This document shows positions 38,896 through 47,942 of a stretch of 64,000 nt of DNA, one piece after another (within the stretch, counting starts at the first letter, position 1; each line of letters begins with the position of its first letter). The translations under genes were made by a program, and so were the position numbers. The DNA is from JAVDCA01 sp035293985 (GTDB taxonomy: Bacteria > Pseudomonadota > Alphaproteobacteria > Rhizobiales > Xanthobacteraceae): the NCBI GenBank assembly GCA_035293985.1, contig DATGLS010000050.1:1-64000 (forward strand), given 5' to 3'. The notes beneath the pieces were generated by a model. It saw nothing but the letters and a program-made list of their open reading frames with translations, ran no database searches and had not been told where the DNA came from.

Positions 38896-41460
38896 TCATG
38901 TCTTGATCCGCTGCCTGACCTCGAAGAATCCCTCCCACGGGTCGCGCCGCAGGAAATCGAGCCGTTCGCGCAGGTTGTCCACCGTGAAATGATCCGGCCG
39001 CACGCCTTCGGTCAGCTCCTCCCAGGCGAGCGGCGTCGACACGGGCGCATAGGGGCGCGCCCGGGTCGAGAAGGCCGCAACGGCGGTCGCACCGCGGCCG
39101 TTGCGCAGATAGTCGATGAAGATGCGCCCGCGCCGCGCGCGCTTGGCCATGATCGCGACATAGCGGTCGCGGTGATCGCGGCTCATTTTCTCCGCAATCG
39201 ATTGCGTGAAGGCTTTGGCGTCGTCCCAGGCGACGCGCGGCTCGACCGGCACCACCACGTGCAGCCCCTTTCCGCCCGACGTCTTGACGAAGCTCTCGAG
39301 CCCGATCGCCGCGAGCTCGTCGCGCATCGCCCGCGCCGCCGCGATCACGTCGCTCCAGGCGACGTCCTCGCCGGGATCGAGATCGAAGATCAGCCGATCC
39401 GGCCGCTCGAGGTCGTCGTCGCGCGAGCCCCAAGGGTGAATCTCGACCGTGCCGCCCTGCACCAACCCGATCAGCCCGGCGAGGTCGTCGATTGCGATCA
39501 TCGGCTCCTTCTCGCCGACGTCGACCTCGCGCACATGCTCGAGCCCCGCCCACCGGTGCTTGGCGAAAAAGCTCTTCGCCTGCGCGCCCGACGGCGCGCG
39601 CACGAGACTGAGCACGCGTCCCGTGATGTGCGGCAAAATGTGATCGGCGATCTCGGCGTAGAACTCGGCGAGCGCCTGCTTGCTGACGCCCTCGTCCCAC
39701 AGCAGCCGATCCGGATGCGTGAGCTTGACGCCCGCGATCGCACCGCCCGCATGCGCCGGCGCGGCCCCCTTCCCGGCTGACGCGGCGCGCGGCTTCTCCT
39801 CCAGCACCACCTCGTCGGCGGATTTGTCCTCGCGCAGGCCCTTGAACGAGGACTGGCGGAGCACGCGGTCGGCGCTCCAGCCGCGGTGCTGGACATCGGC
39901 CACGAGACGCGGCATCGCCCAGCGGACGCCCTTGATGTCGGCACCGGGCGGCAGCGGCCTGCCGAACATGGGTTTGTCGGCCGCGATCTCGTCGAGCTTT
40001 TGCTTGAGCTTCTGCGCCTCGGCGCCCGACCAGCCGGTGCCGACCCGGCCCGCATACATGAGCTTGCCGCCCTCGTAATACCCGAGCAGCAGCGCGCCGA
40101 CCGCGCCGGCGGCGACCGATGAGGGGTGATAGCCGAGGACGACGAACTCCTCGCGCGCGACGCACTTGCTCTTGACCCAGTCGTCGCTGCGGCCCGACCG
40201 ATAGGGTTGATCCTTGCGCTTGGAGATGATGCCCTCGAGGCCGAGGCGGCCGGCGTGCTCGAAGATGGTCGGGCCATCGGTGTCGAGATGCTCGGCAAAG
40301 CGCACCGGCGAGCCGGCCGGGAGCGCGGCGAGCACCTGCGCGAGCAGGCTCTTGCGCGCGAGCAAGGTCGCGCGGGTGAGATCGAAGCCGTCGCAATAGA
40401 GGAGATCGAACGCATGATAGCGCATGCGGTCCTGCCGGCCGGTCGACAGATCCGCCTGCAGCCCGTTGAAGGTCGAGATGCCGTTCTCCTCCTCGACCAC
40501 GATCTCGCCGTCGATCAGCGCCGAGCCGAGATGCAGGCCCTCGAGCGCTGTCGCGATCGCCGCAAAACGCTCGGTCCAGTCGAGATTCTTGCGGGTCAGC
40601 ATCTGCAGCTTGCCGCCGTCGATGCGCGCCTGGATGCGATAGCCGTCGTGCTTGATCTCGTGCACCCATTGCGGCCCGCGTGGCGGCTTTTCGCTGGGCG
40701 ATGCCAGCATCGGCGCGACGAAGGTCGGCAGCAGCTTCTTGCGCGCGTTCGCGATCTTGCCGATGTCCGGCAGCGCGACCTTGCGGGCTCCGCGCTCGGC
40801 GTCGCGCGCCGCATGATCCTTGCGCAGCGCGCGTTCCGCCGCCACCTCGCCCGGGGTGCGGCCGGTGAGGTGCGAGGTCTCCTCGTCGGTGATCTCGGGC
40901 GCGCCCGGCGGGCGAGCGAACTCGTCATCCGACTTGATCAGCAGCCATGGCTCGGTCTTCTCGCCGCGCTTCGGCCGCATGCGCACCAGGTGCCACTTGC
41001 CCTTGAGCCGGCTGCCGTCCAGGGCGAAAGCGAGATGCCCCTTGTCGAGCCCGGCCTGCGGATCGCCCTCCGGCGACCAGGTGCCGCGGTCCCACACGAT
41101 CATGGTGCCGCCGCCGTACTCGCCCTTCGGGATGTTGCCCTCGAAGTCGAGATATTCGAGCGGATGGTCCTCGGTGTGCACGGCGAGCCGCTTGTCGCCC
41201 GCGACCAGGCTCGGACCGCGCGTGACCGCCCAGCTCTTGAGCACGCCGTCGAGCTCGAGCCGCAGGTCCCAGTGCAGCCGCCGCGCCGCGTGCCGCTGCA
41301 CCACGAAGGCGAGGCCCGCCGCCGCGCCTTTGGCGGCACGCTTGCGCTTGAGTTTAGCCTCCGGCGTCGGCTCGGGCGTGCGGGCAAAGTCGCGCTTCGC
41401 CACATAGGCTTCGAGCGACCGCTTCGGCCCGCGGCCGAGCGCCGCCTTCGGAGGCTTCAA
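38896..41460 (-). CDS. ligD: NHEJ DNA ligase LigD (phosphoesterase-ligase-polymerase)
   Basis: An 854-residue multidomain repair enzyme that, with Ku, processes and joins double-strand breaks. Domain order: 3'-phosphoesterase (about 1-190; HWDLRLELDGVLKSWAV, HTEDHPLEYLDFEGNIPKGE), ATP-dependent ligase (about 240-540; nucleotidyl Lys in HEIKHDGYR near 268, then ALIDGEIVV, GLEGIISKRKD), and primase-polymerase (about 570-854; IFDLDPGEDVAW, KTSGGKGLHVVVP). The start is read as a TTG overlapping the preceding stop codon (TTGA), since no ATG or GTG gives the conserved LEAYVAKRDFARTPEP N-terminus. Confidence 0.93.
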   Translation of the reverse strand: MKPPKAALGRGPKRSLEAYVAKRDFARTPEPTPEAKLKRKRAAKGAAAGLAFVVQRHAARRLHWDLRLELDGVLKSWAVTRGPSLVAGDKRLAVHTEDHPLEYLDFEGNIPKGEYGGGTMIVWDRGTWSPEGDPQAGLDKGHLAFALDGSRLKGKWHLVRMRPKRGEKTEPWLLIKSDDEFARPPGAPEITDEETSHLTGRTPGEVAAERALRKDHAARDAERGARKVALPDIGKIANARKKLLPTFVAPMLASPSEKPPRGPQWVHEIKHDGYRIQARIDGGKLQMLTRKNLDWTERFAAIATALEGLHLGSALIDGEIVVEEENGISTFNGLQADLSTGRQDRMRYHAFDLLYCDGFDLTRATLLARKSLLAQVLAALPAGSPVRFAEHLDTDGPTIFEHAGRLGLEGIISKRKDQPYRSGRSDDWVKSKCVAREEFVVLGYHPSSVAAGAVGALLLGYYEGGKLMYAGRVGTGWSGAEAQKLKQKLDEIAADKPMFGRPLPPGADIKGVRWAMPRLVADVQHRGWSADRVLRQSSFKGLREDKSADEVVLEEKPRAASAGKGAAPAHAGGAIAGVKLTHPDRLLWDEGVSKQALAEFYAEIADHILPHITGRVLSLVRAPSGAQAKSFFAKHRWAGLEHVREVDVGEKEPMIAIDDLAGLIGLVQGGTVEIHPWGSRDDDLERPDRLIFDLDPGEDVAWSDVIAAARAMRDELAAIGLESFVKTSGGKGLHVVVPVEPRVAWDDAKAFTQSIAEKMSRDHRDRYVAIMAKRARRGRIFIDYLRNGRGATAVAAFSTRARPYAPVSTPLAWEELTEGVRPDHFTVDNLRERLDFLRRDPWEGFFEVRQRIKT

Positions 41461-42575
41461 GGCTTCGCTCTCGCTTCCGCGGCCTGCATCTCGCAGAACT
41501 TCAGCGCCCGCTTCGCCCGCGCCGACCACGCCGAGTCGGCGTCGAGCTTGAGATAGCGCCGCCAGTGGCTGGCCGCATCCGCGTGGCGCTCGAGCTTCTG
41601 CAGCATCAGGGCGAGGTTGAACAGGGCGTCGGCGTAATCCGGGTCGGCCTTCAGCGCGGCTTCGAGCGCCACGATCGCCTCGCTCGTGCGGCCGCGATCG
41701 TCGAGCATGTCGGCGAAGTTGTACCAGGCGGGCGCGAAATCCGGATTTGCCTTGGTCGCATCCCGATACATCGCCTCGGCCTCGACGGCGCGGCCGGCCG
41801 CGCGCAGGAGGTTCGCGAGATTGAAGCGCGCCGCCGCGTCGCTCGCGTCGACCTTGATCAGCCGGCGATAAAGCCGCTCGGCGCTCCCGGCGTCGCCGGC
41901 CTCCTCGGCGGCCTGCGCGGCGGCAAAGAGGGCATCGGCATCGTCGTCGCTCGGCTCGACCGGCAGCACGAACTGGCCGGATTTCTCCGTCCGCCCCTGC
42001 ATCTGCTCGATCAGCAGCCGGTCGGCGCTTTCGGGAAACAGGCGCAAATTCGAGAGCTGCGCGTCCGGCAGCCACTTGCGGATCTCGTGCAGGCTTTTGG
42101 TGATCACCGAGAGCGCAACGCCGGAGGCGAGGAGCCCCGCGATCTGACGCGCGGCCGCGAGGTCGCGAAAGCCGTAGTGGCCGTCCTTCGGCTCGATCAG
42201 GCCGAACATCGCGAGCTGGTCGAGGATCGCGGCCGGCACCTTGGCGAGGCTCGCGAGCTGCTCGGCCGTGTAGGTCTTCGCCTGATCCTCCGGCGCGACC
42301 TTGCCGAGCCATTCGAGAAAGCGCCGCTCGCTCGCGACCGGAATGCCGTAGGTGCGGGCCTGCGCCAGGCTGTTCGACGGCCGGCCGTCGTCGACCAGCG
42401 GCCACCCGAGCTCGCCGACGATCAGGATATCGGTCTTCTTGGTGACCCCTTCGCGCGGGCTGCCGCCGTGCCGCCGAACCAGCGCGAAGGCATCGGCGCG
42501 CTTCATCGAGGCAAGCCGCCCCGTGAAGGCGACGGTGCCCGCGAGCGCGCTCTCCTTCGGTTCGGCCTGCGTCAG
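41457..42575 (-). CDS. BRCT-HTH-TPR protein inside the NHEJ operon
   Basis: About 372 residues. Residues ~10-85 form a BRCT domain (AGTVAFTGRLASMKRADAFA, VTKKTDILIVGELGW). A MerR-like HTH region follows (YTAEQLASLAKVPAAILDQL, YGFRDLAAARQIAGLL), then TPR repeats (AERLYRRLIKVDASDAAARF, PDFAPAWYNFADMLDDRGR, PDYADALFNLALMLQKLER). The only candidate start between an in-frame stop and the BRCT core is CTG at 42575, overlapping the ku stop as CTGA. The ATG at 42506 would delete the first BRCT strand. Position between ku and ligD suggests a role in end-joining. Confidence 0.75.
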   Translation of the reverse strand: MTQAEPKESALAGTVAFTGRLASMKRADAFALVRRHGGSPREGVTKKTDILIVGELGWPLVDDGRPSNSLAQARTYGIPVASERRFLEWLGKVAPEDQAKTYTAEQLASLAKVPAAILDQLAMFGLIEPKDGHYGFRDLAAARQIAGLLASGVALSVITKSLHEIRKWLPDAQLSNLRLFPESADRLLIEQMQGRTEKSGQFVLPVEPSDDDADALFAAAQAAEEAGDAGSAERLYRRLIKVDASDAAARFNLANLLRAAGRAVEAEAMYRDATKANPDFAPAWYNFADMLDDRGRTSEAIVALEAALKADPDYADALFNLALMLQKLERHADAASHWRRYLKLDADSAWSARAKRALKFCEMQAAEARAKP

Positions 42576-43420
42576 CGTCCCGCCTTCCGCTTACCCGCCG
42601 CCGCGCGGGCCTTGGTGCTGGCCGCCGCCGGCTTCTTCTTGGTCTCGGCGCCGATGCTCGCGCGCAGCGCATCCATCAGGTTGACGACGCGCGCAGGCGG
42701 CGCCTCTTCCTTCGGCTCCTGAACGGCGCGGCCGGCCTGCTTGGCGCGCAGCATCTCGACCAGCGCATTTTCGTAGTGGTCCTCGAACTTGGCCGGATCG
42801 AAGTGGGAGGCCTTGCTGTCGACGATGTGCGCCGCGAGCTCGGTCATCTCTTTCGGCAGCTTGAGCTCCGGGATCTCCTCGAAATACGGCTTCGCCTCGC
42901 GCACCTCATAGGCATAGTGCAGCGTGGTGCCGAGCAGCCCGTTTTCGAACGCCTCCAGCATGATGACGCGCTCGCGCCGGCTGATCACCACGCGGCCGAG
43001 CGCCACCATCTTCTTCGCCCGGATGGTATCGCGGATCACCGCGAAGGCTTCCTGGCCGACCTTGTCAGTCGGCGCGATGTAGTACGGGCTGTCCATGTAG
43101 CGGTCGTCGATCTCGGCGCGGGGCACGAAGCTGTCGATGTCGATCGTGTGCGTGCTCTCGATCTTGATCTTCTCGAGCTCGTCGTCCTCGACCATCAAGT
43201 ACTCGCCCTTGCCGATCTCATAGCCGCGCCCGATGTCCTCGCGCTCGACCACGTCGCCGGTCTCGGAGTCGATGAGCTGCTGCTTGAGGCGGTTGCCGGT
43301 CTTCTTGTTGATGCGATTGAAGCTCACCTTCTCGGTGCTCGACGACGCTGGATAGAGCGCGATCGGGCACGAGACGAGTGAAAGCCGCAGATAGCCCTTC
43401 CAATTGGCGCGCGGGGCCAT
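42572..43420 (-). CDS. ku: Bacterial Ku protein
   Basis: A 282-residue Ku homodimer subunit that encircles broken DNA ends and recruits LigD. The Ku core starts MAPRANWKGYLRLSLVSCPI and includes VSFNRINKKTGNRLKQQLID, ELEKIKIESTHTIDIDSFVP and the beta-barrel region RYMDSPYYIAPTDKVGQEAF. The C-terminal ~40 residues are Lys/Ala-rich, as in other rhizobial Ku proteins, and may bind DNA or LigD. CAGGAG precedes the ATG. A minus-strand TATAAT at 43469-43474 is a plausible -10. First gene of a three-gene operon. Confidence 0.94.
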   Translation of the reverse strand: MAPRANWKGYLRLSLVSCPIALYPASSSTEKVSFNRINKKTGNRLKQQLIDSETGDVVEREDIGRGYEIGKGEYLMVEDDELEKIKIESTHTIDIDSFVPRAEIDDRYMDSPYYIAPTDKVGQEAFAVIRDTIRAKKMVALGRVVISRRERVIMLEAFENGLLGTTLHYAYEVREAKPYFEEIPELKLPKEMTELAAHIVDSKASHFDPAKFEDHYENALVEMLRAKQAGRAVQEPKEEAPPARVVNLMDALRASIGAETKKKPAAASTKARAAAGKRKAGR

Positions 43421-43468
43421 GAGGAACTCCTGGATAACGCACGGATACCGATGAGCACGACTGATCAC

Positions 43469-43474
43469 ATTATA
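43469..43474 (-). promoter_or_regulatory. Candidate -10 of the ku-ligD operon
   Basis: Minus-strand TATAAT, 49 bp upstream of the ku start in an AT-rich patch. No good -35 is visible. An inverted repeat TCGGA, AATA, TCCGA lies just upstream (about 43479-43492) and could be a regulatory site. Confidence 0.45.
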
Positions 43475-43623
43475 ACGTCGGAAATATCCGAATCATTACC
43501 ACGAACGGCCGACGTTCCCGGTTGGTTCCGGAAACCGGCGCTCGATTGGTTAAAGCGGCGCGGCAAGCAGCTCCGTCTCAGGGCATCGTCCTGCCGAAGC
43601 TTTCGCCTGCGCGGCGCCTTCGC

Positions 43624-46464
43624 TCAATGCCTCTCGGCCGTCGCGCCCGGCGTGATCTCGAGCTTCCATTCCTTGCCGTCGCCGAGGTAGCGGTTGGCGA
43701 CCTCTTGCAGGTCGGCGGCCGTGACCGCCTCGAGGCCGGGGATCTCGCCGCCGATCACGGCGACGCGGCGCGGATCGTCCTGGGCGCCGATGAGAGCGTT
43801 GACCCAGTACGCATTGCTTTGCTGCTCCGCGATCAGCTCGTCGACGAGAGGCTTGCGCGCCCGCTCGATCTCGTCGGCCGCGACCGGATGGGCGCGCAGA
43901 TCGGCCGCGATGTCGCGGGTCGCGGCGAAGAACAGCGGCATCTTGTCCGGCGGCAGCTCGGTCTCGGCGTAGAGATAGCCCTGGTTCGGCGCAACGTTCG
44001 ATCCGTATGAGCGCACGCCCGGGCTGTAGGTGACGCCCTCGCTGATGCGGAGCCGATCGAGCAGCCGCGTCGAGATCACGGACGAGAGCACATTGAGCGC
44101 CCACATCTCCTTGGCATGGAAAAGGTCGGTGGTGTGCCAGGCAACCGCCGCGAGGCCCTGATCGGCGCGCCCTTGGTGATGGATCTCGACCGGAGCCCCG
44201 CCCGCCGTTGGAAAGTGCACCTCGGTCCCGCGGGCGAGCGATGAGGTCGCCTCGCCGCGCTTCGGCAGCGCGCCGAAGGTCTTGGCGACCGCCTCGATCG
44301 CGGTGTCGAGCTTGACGTCGCCCGCGATGATCACCTCGAGCGGCGCGGTGGCGAGGCTCGGCGCGAGCAGGTCCTTGAGCGCATCGGGTTTCACCGCGGC
44401 GAGCGCCGTCACCGTAGGCTTGCACCAGCGCGGATCCTGGCTGAACAGCCGGCATGCGCGCACGCGCTCGAACAGCTCGCTCGGCGAGGTCGCCGCCGCG
44501 CGCGCCTTGGTCAGCTCCAAGGTGCGGGCGCGCTCGAGCGCGCCGGGGCGCCAGCCGGGCGCGCTGACGAACGCCGCGAAGACCTGCAGCTGCGTCGCGA
44601 GATCCTCCGGCCGCGTCGTGCCCCGCAACCTGATGCCGTCGTCGCCGAGCCCTTCCCGGTCTTGCAAGACACGGCCGGGCAGCGCGCGCGCCATGTCCTC
44701 GAATGAGAGCGCCTTGGTGCCGCCGAGAAACAGCCCCTGGTCGTCGAGCGCCCAGGCCGCCGTCGCACGATCGGCGGGCAGGTCGAGCTTGCCGTTGCCG
44801 ATGCGCACGTTGACGATCACCTGCCCGGTCTGCAGCGAGCTCGGCCGCACCGTGAGCCGCACGCCGTTGGCGAAGCGCACGAAGGTCGTCTGCAGGTCGT
44901 CGAGCGTCTTGCGCTCGGCCACCTGGCCGGGCGTGCCGAAATTCTCATAAGGCCAAGTTACGCGCGCCTCGGCGGCCGGCGGGGTGAGCTGCGCCTTCAT
45001 GGCGGCATCGAGCGCCGCCGTCAGCGCCGCCTGGCCGCCCTCGATCGGCGTCGGGCTCGACACGAACACCAGGGGGCCGTGATCATGCATCATCTCGGCG
45101 ATGGCGGCGCGCATCTTGGCGGGGTCGAGACTCTTGAATGCCTTCTCGGCGATGGCGAGCGTCTGCGCGGGGCTATCGAAGATCTCGTTCGTCACCACAT
45201 TGCTCTCGATCGCCTGGGCGAGGTCGCGCGTCTGTCGCGTGTCGGCGTTGGCGACGCCCGCCTGGAGCATGGCGCGCACGCCCGCCTCCGCCCGCGCGAG
45301 CTCGTCGGCGGTGACGCCGTAGGTCTCCATCTGGCGGGCGACACGGATCGCCGCATCGAGGGCGAGATGCCAGTCCTGCGGGCGGATCTGCGTCTCCATG
45401 TACCAGAGCGCCGATCCGGGAAAATCGCGGCTGCCGCGCGGCGTGATCTCGGCGAACAGGTGGTCTTGGCCGTTGGCGACCTCGGCGAGCCGGGCCTGGA
45501 AGATCTGCAGCGCCAGCAGCTTGGCGAAGTCATCGACTTCGCGCGCGACCGTGTCGGGCGCGCCCGGCAGCACGAAAGCAAGTGTCAGCGATGAGGGCGC
45601 GCCGGGCTCCACGAACAGCTGCGCCTGCGGCGCGCGTCGGCCCGGCGTCGGACGCGCCGGATCGTGGCCGGCGGGGCCGGTCGGCTTCCAGTCCCCGAAC
45701 AGCGTCTTGACCTTCGCCTCGATCGCATCGGGATCGATCTCACCCACCACGATCAAGGTCGCGCGCTCGGGCCGGTAGAACGCATCGTAGAAATCGCGGA
45801 TGAGCGAGACCGGCGCGTTCCTGAGCACGTCGGTCTGCCCGATCGGCCAGCGCTTGTTCACGACGTCGCCGGGGTAGAGCTGCTGCACGAACTGCTTGGT
45901 CCCGCGATAGGCCGGCGTGTCGCGCAGCCGCTCCTCGGAAAGCACGACGCCGCGCTCCGCGTCCATGGCGGTCTGCGCCAGCGTGAGCTCGCTCGCGACG
46001 TCGCGCAGGCGCATCAGCCCGGTGTCGATGGTCGCGGCGTCGTTGTGCGGGAAGTTGAACTGATAGACCGTGTTGAACTGCCCGGTCGCCGCGTTGGCGT
46101 CGGCGCCGATCGACATGCCGAGCCGCTGCAGCCCCGGCCACACCTCCGCTTCCGGCACGTGGCGCGAGCCGCGGAACGCCATGTGCTCGAGGAAATGGGC
46201 GAGCCCCTGCTGGGCGTCGCTCTCCTGCAAGGAGCCCGCGCCGATATCGAGCCACATCGAGACCGCGCCCTTGGGCGTCGCGTTGCGCATGATGGCGTAG
46301 CGCATGCCGTTCGGCAGCTGGCCGAAGCGCACGGCTTTTTCGCCAGGAATGTCGCTGTGCTGCTGCGGCCAGTCGGTGGCCCGCGCGAGCCCCGAGCAAG
46401 CGAGTGCGGCGACGGCGAGCGTCGCGACGAGGGCGGCGCCGCGGGCACTGAAGAGCTGACGCAT
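43624..46464 (-). CDS. M16-family zinc peptidase, exported
   Basis: A 946-residue two-repeat insulinase-type peptidase with a signal peptide (LVATLAVAALACSGLARA). The inverted zinc motif is HFLEH (His90, Glu93, His94) in QQGLAHFLEHMAFRGS, and the distal Glu is in AERGVVLSEERLRD. The second, non-catalytic half includes ISTRLLDRLRISEGVTYSPG. It probably degrades peptides in the periplasm. Length and motifs are standard for the long-form PqqL-like group. The gene is not adjacent to any pqq genes. It ends 155 bp before the ku promoter region. Confidence 0.9.
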   Translation of the reverse strand: MRQLFSARGAALVATLAVAALACSGLARATDWPQQHSDIPGEKAVRFGQLPNGMRYAIMRNATPKGAVSMWLDIGAGSLQESDAQQGLAHFLEHMAFRGSRHVPEAEVWPGLQRLGMSIGADANAATGQFNTVYQFNFPHNDAATIDTGLMRLRDVASELTLAQTAMDAERGVVLSEERLRDTPAYRGTKQFVQQLYPGDVVNKRWPIGQTDVLRNAPVSLIRDFYDAFYRPERATLIVVGEIDPDAIEAKVKTLFGDWKPTGPAGHDPARPTPGRRAPQAQLFVEPGAPSSLTLAFVLPGAPDTVAREVDDFAKLLALQIFQARLAEVANGQDHLFAEITPRGSRDFPGSALWYMETQIRPQDWHLALDAAIRVARQMETYGVTADELARAEAGVRAMLQAGVANADTRQTRDLAQAIESNVVTNEIFDSPAQTLAIAEKAFKSLDPAKMRAAIAEMMHDHGPLVFVSSPTPIEGGQAALTAALDAAMKAQLTPPAAEARVTWPYENFGTPGQVAERKTLDDLQTTFVRFANGVRLTVRPSSLQTGQVIVNVRIGNGKLDLPADRATAAWALDDQGLFLGGTKALSFEDMARALPGRVLQDREGLGDDGIRLRGTTRPEDLATQLQVFAAFVSAPGWRPGALERARTLELTKARAAATSPSELFERVRACRLFSQDPRWCKPTVTALAAVKPDALKDLLAPSLATAPLEVIIAGDVKLDTAIEAVAKTFGALPKRGEATSSLARGTEVHFPTAGGAPVEIHHQGRADQGLAAVAWHTTDLFHAKEMWALNVLSSVISTRLLDRLRISEGVTYSPGVRSYGSNVAPNQGYLYAETELPPDKMPLFFAATRDIAADLRAHPVAADEIERARKPLVDELIAEQQSNAYWVNALIGAQDDPRRVAVIGGEIPGLEAVTAADLQEVANRYLGDGKEWKLEITPGATAERH

Positions 46465-46610
46465 GAGGATGAGGTCTTTCCGGGGTTCTGACCGAGCAGG
46501 TTGGGCGCCGCGGGGACGCGGGCGGCGCCACTCTTACCGGGTCGCCAGCCTCCGGGGATGAAAAACTTTGCGTGTAATTTGGGGCAGATCGTCGCCGGCC
46601 GGGAACTCGG

Positions 46611-47513
46611 TCAATCCACTGGAACCTTTCGGCTCGGATCTCGCGCGATCCATTCGGTGACCGAGCGTTGCACCGGTCGCCAGCCCAGCGCCGCAGCCGC
46701 CGTGCCGCGCACCCGGCTGTTCGAGCCGAGCGAGTAGGTCGCCATGTTCCGCCCGAATATCGTGACCGCCTCGTCCGGCGGGAGCGAGCGCGCCGCGCCG
46801 AGGCCGAGCTTCTGCGCGATCGCCGCTGCGATCGCGCCGAGCGCTTCCTCGCCGCTCTCCACGAACATGAAGCTGCCCGCCGGCGCCCGCTCAAGCGCGA
46901 GCCGATAAAGCGCGACGACGTCGGCGATGTGCACGTTCGACCAGCGATTGAGGCCGCGGCCGATGTACCGCGCAACTCCGCTCTCGCGCGCCACCCGTGC
47001 AAGCGCGGGGATCTGCACGCTCTGCGCCGGTGGCCCGAGCGTCTCGCCGTAGATCATCGAGTTGCACAGCACGATCGCGCGGACGCCGGGCGCGGCAAGC
47101 ACCAGCCGGTCGATCGCGACGCGCGCCGCCTTGTCGGGCAGCGGGGCGAGCGGCTCCGCCTCCTCGAAGATGCGGTCGGACGGCTCGCCCATCGCGAGAT
47201 CGGCGACGATGCTGCTGCCGCTCGAATGGATCAGCGTTCTGCCCGAGCCCGCAAGGCCCGCGATCAGCGCCTCGACGGCGCCGCGATGGTCGCTCGAAGC
47301 CGCATTGATGACGGCGTCGGCGGCTTGCGCCTCGGCCCGCAGGAGCTCGGCGTCATCGAGCGTGCCGATGATCGGCGCGATCCCGTGCGCCGAAACCGCC
47401 TGCGCCTTGGCGGCGCTGCGCACGAGCCCGCGCACCATATGGCCCTCGCGGGCGAGAACGGCCGCGACCGATCCGCCGATGTATCCGCTCGCCCCGGTGA
47501 CGAAGATGCGCAA
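46611..47513 (-). CDS. NAD(P)-dependent epimerase/dehydratase-like protein
   Basis: A 300-residue extended short-chain dehydrogenase. The Rossmann motif RIFVTGASGYIGGSVAAVL begins right after a TTG codon at 47513, matching the usual family start M-R-I-F-V-T-G. Later landmarks are LIHSSGSSIVADLA, IVLCNSMIYGETLG (Tyr of an altered YxxxK) and NRWSNVHIADVVALY. The canonical Lys is not evident, so it may be an atypical reductase or NAD-binding protein. An ATG 60 bp earlier (47573) would place a perfect 22-bp palindrome inside the coding sequence. Confidence 0.8.
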   Translation of the reverse strand: MRIFVTGASGYIGGSVAAVLAREGHMVRGLVRSAAKAQAVSAHGIAPIIGTLDDAELLRAEAQAADAVINAASSDHRGAVEALIAGLAGSGRTLIHSSGSSIVADLAMGEPSDRIFEEAEPLAPLPDKAARVAIDRLVLAAPGVRAIVLCNSMIYGETLGPPAQSVQIPALARVARESGVARYIGRGLNRWSNVHIADVVALYRLALERAPAGSFMFVESGEEALGAIAAAIAQKLGLGAARSLPPDEAVTIFGRNMATYSLGSNSRVRGTAAAALGWRPVQRSVTEWIARDPSRKVPVD

Positions 47514-47544
47514 GATGGAAACTCGGATTGGCGGCACGGTACTG

Positions 47545-47566
47545 ACGATCGGGGCGCCCCGATCGT
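47545..47566. promoter_or_regulatory. Perfect 22-bp palindrome
   Basis: ACGATCGGGGC directly abuts its reverse complement GCCCCGATCGT. It lies 31 bp upstream of the epimerase TTG start and about 80 bp upstream of the small exported gene, where an operator for a dimeric regulator would be expected. No regulator gene is adjacent. Confidence 0.65.
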
Positions 47567-47644
47567 GATACATACGTTATACCGAACGCTTGCGCGGCGT
47601 GCATGAGCCGACGTACTGAGCACGCTTTCCCACAGGAGACCAAT

Positions 47645-47836
47645 ATGCGCAGGATGATCCCACTTGCTGCCGCCATCGCGCTGGCGGCCGCTGCGAGCGG
47701 AGCGAGGGCCGCAAGCGACGCGCCGTACAAGACGCGGCTGGAGGAGTGCGAGCATCGCGCGAAGGCGATGAAGTTCGGGATCCACTTCATCCGGCGCGAT
47801 CGCTGGATTCGCGCCTGCCTGCGCGGCAAGGTGTGA
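47645..47836 (+). CDS. Small exported PsiF-like protein
   Basis: A 63-residue protein with a signal peptide (MRRMIPLAAAIALAAAASGA, cleavage after ARA). The short mature part has ECEHRAKAMKFGIHFIRRDR and RACLRGKV. The two Cys spaced by about 24 residues with basic residues between resemble a single PsiF-type repeat, but the match is weak. AGGAG precedes the ATG. It runs towards the TctC gene, 106 bp away. The function is unknown. Confidence 0.6.
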   Translation: MRRMIPLAAAIALAAAASGARAASDAPYKTRLEECEHRAKAMKFGIHFIRRDRWIRACLRGKV

Positions 47837-47942
47837 CCGTCAGTCGCTTGCGCCGGCCGCGCGCCTGGGTCATGACGCTCGCGTCCGACACTTGGAGGCA
47901 TCGGCCTCCGGGTCACGACGTGGGCATTTCGGGAGAAGAAAA

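Noticed and set aside
46611..47573. ATG start at 47573 for the epimerase-like gene
   Set aside because: It would add 20 non-conserved residues, place the perfect palindrome inside the coding region and lacks a ribosome-binding site; the TTG at 47513 gives the canonical family N-terminus.
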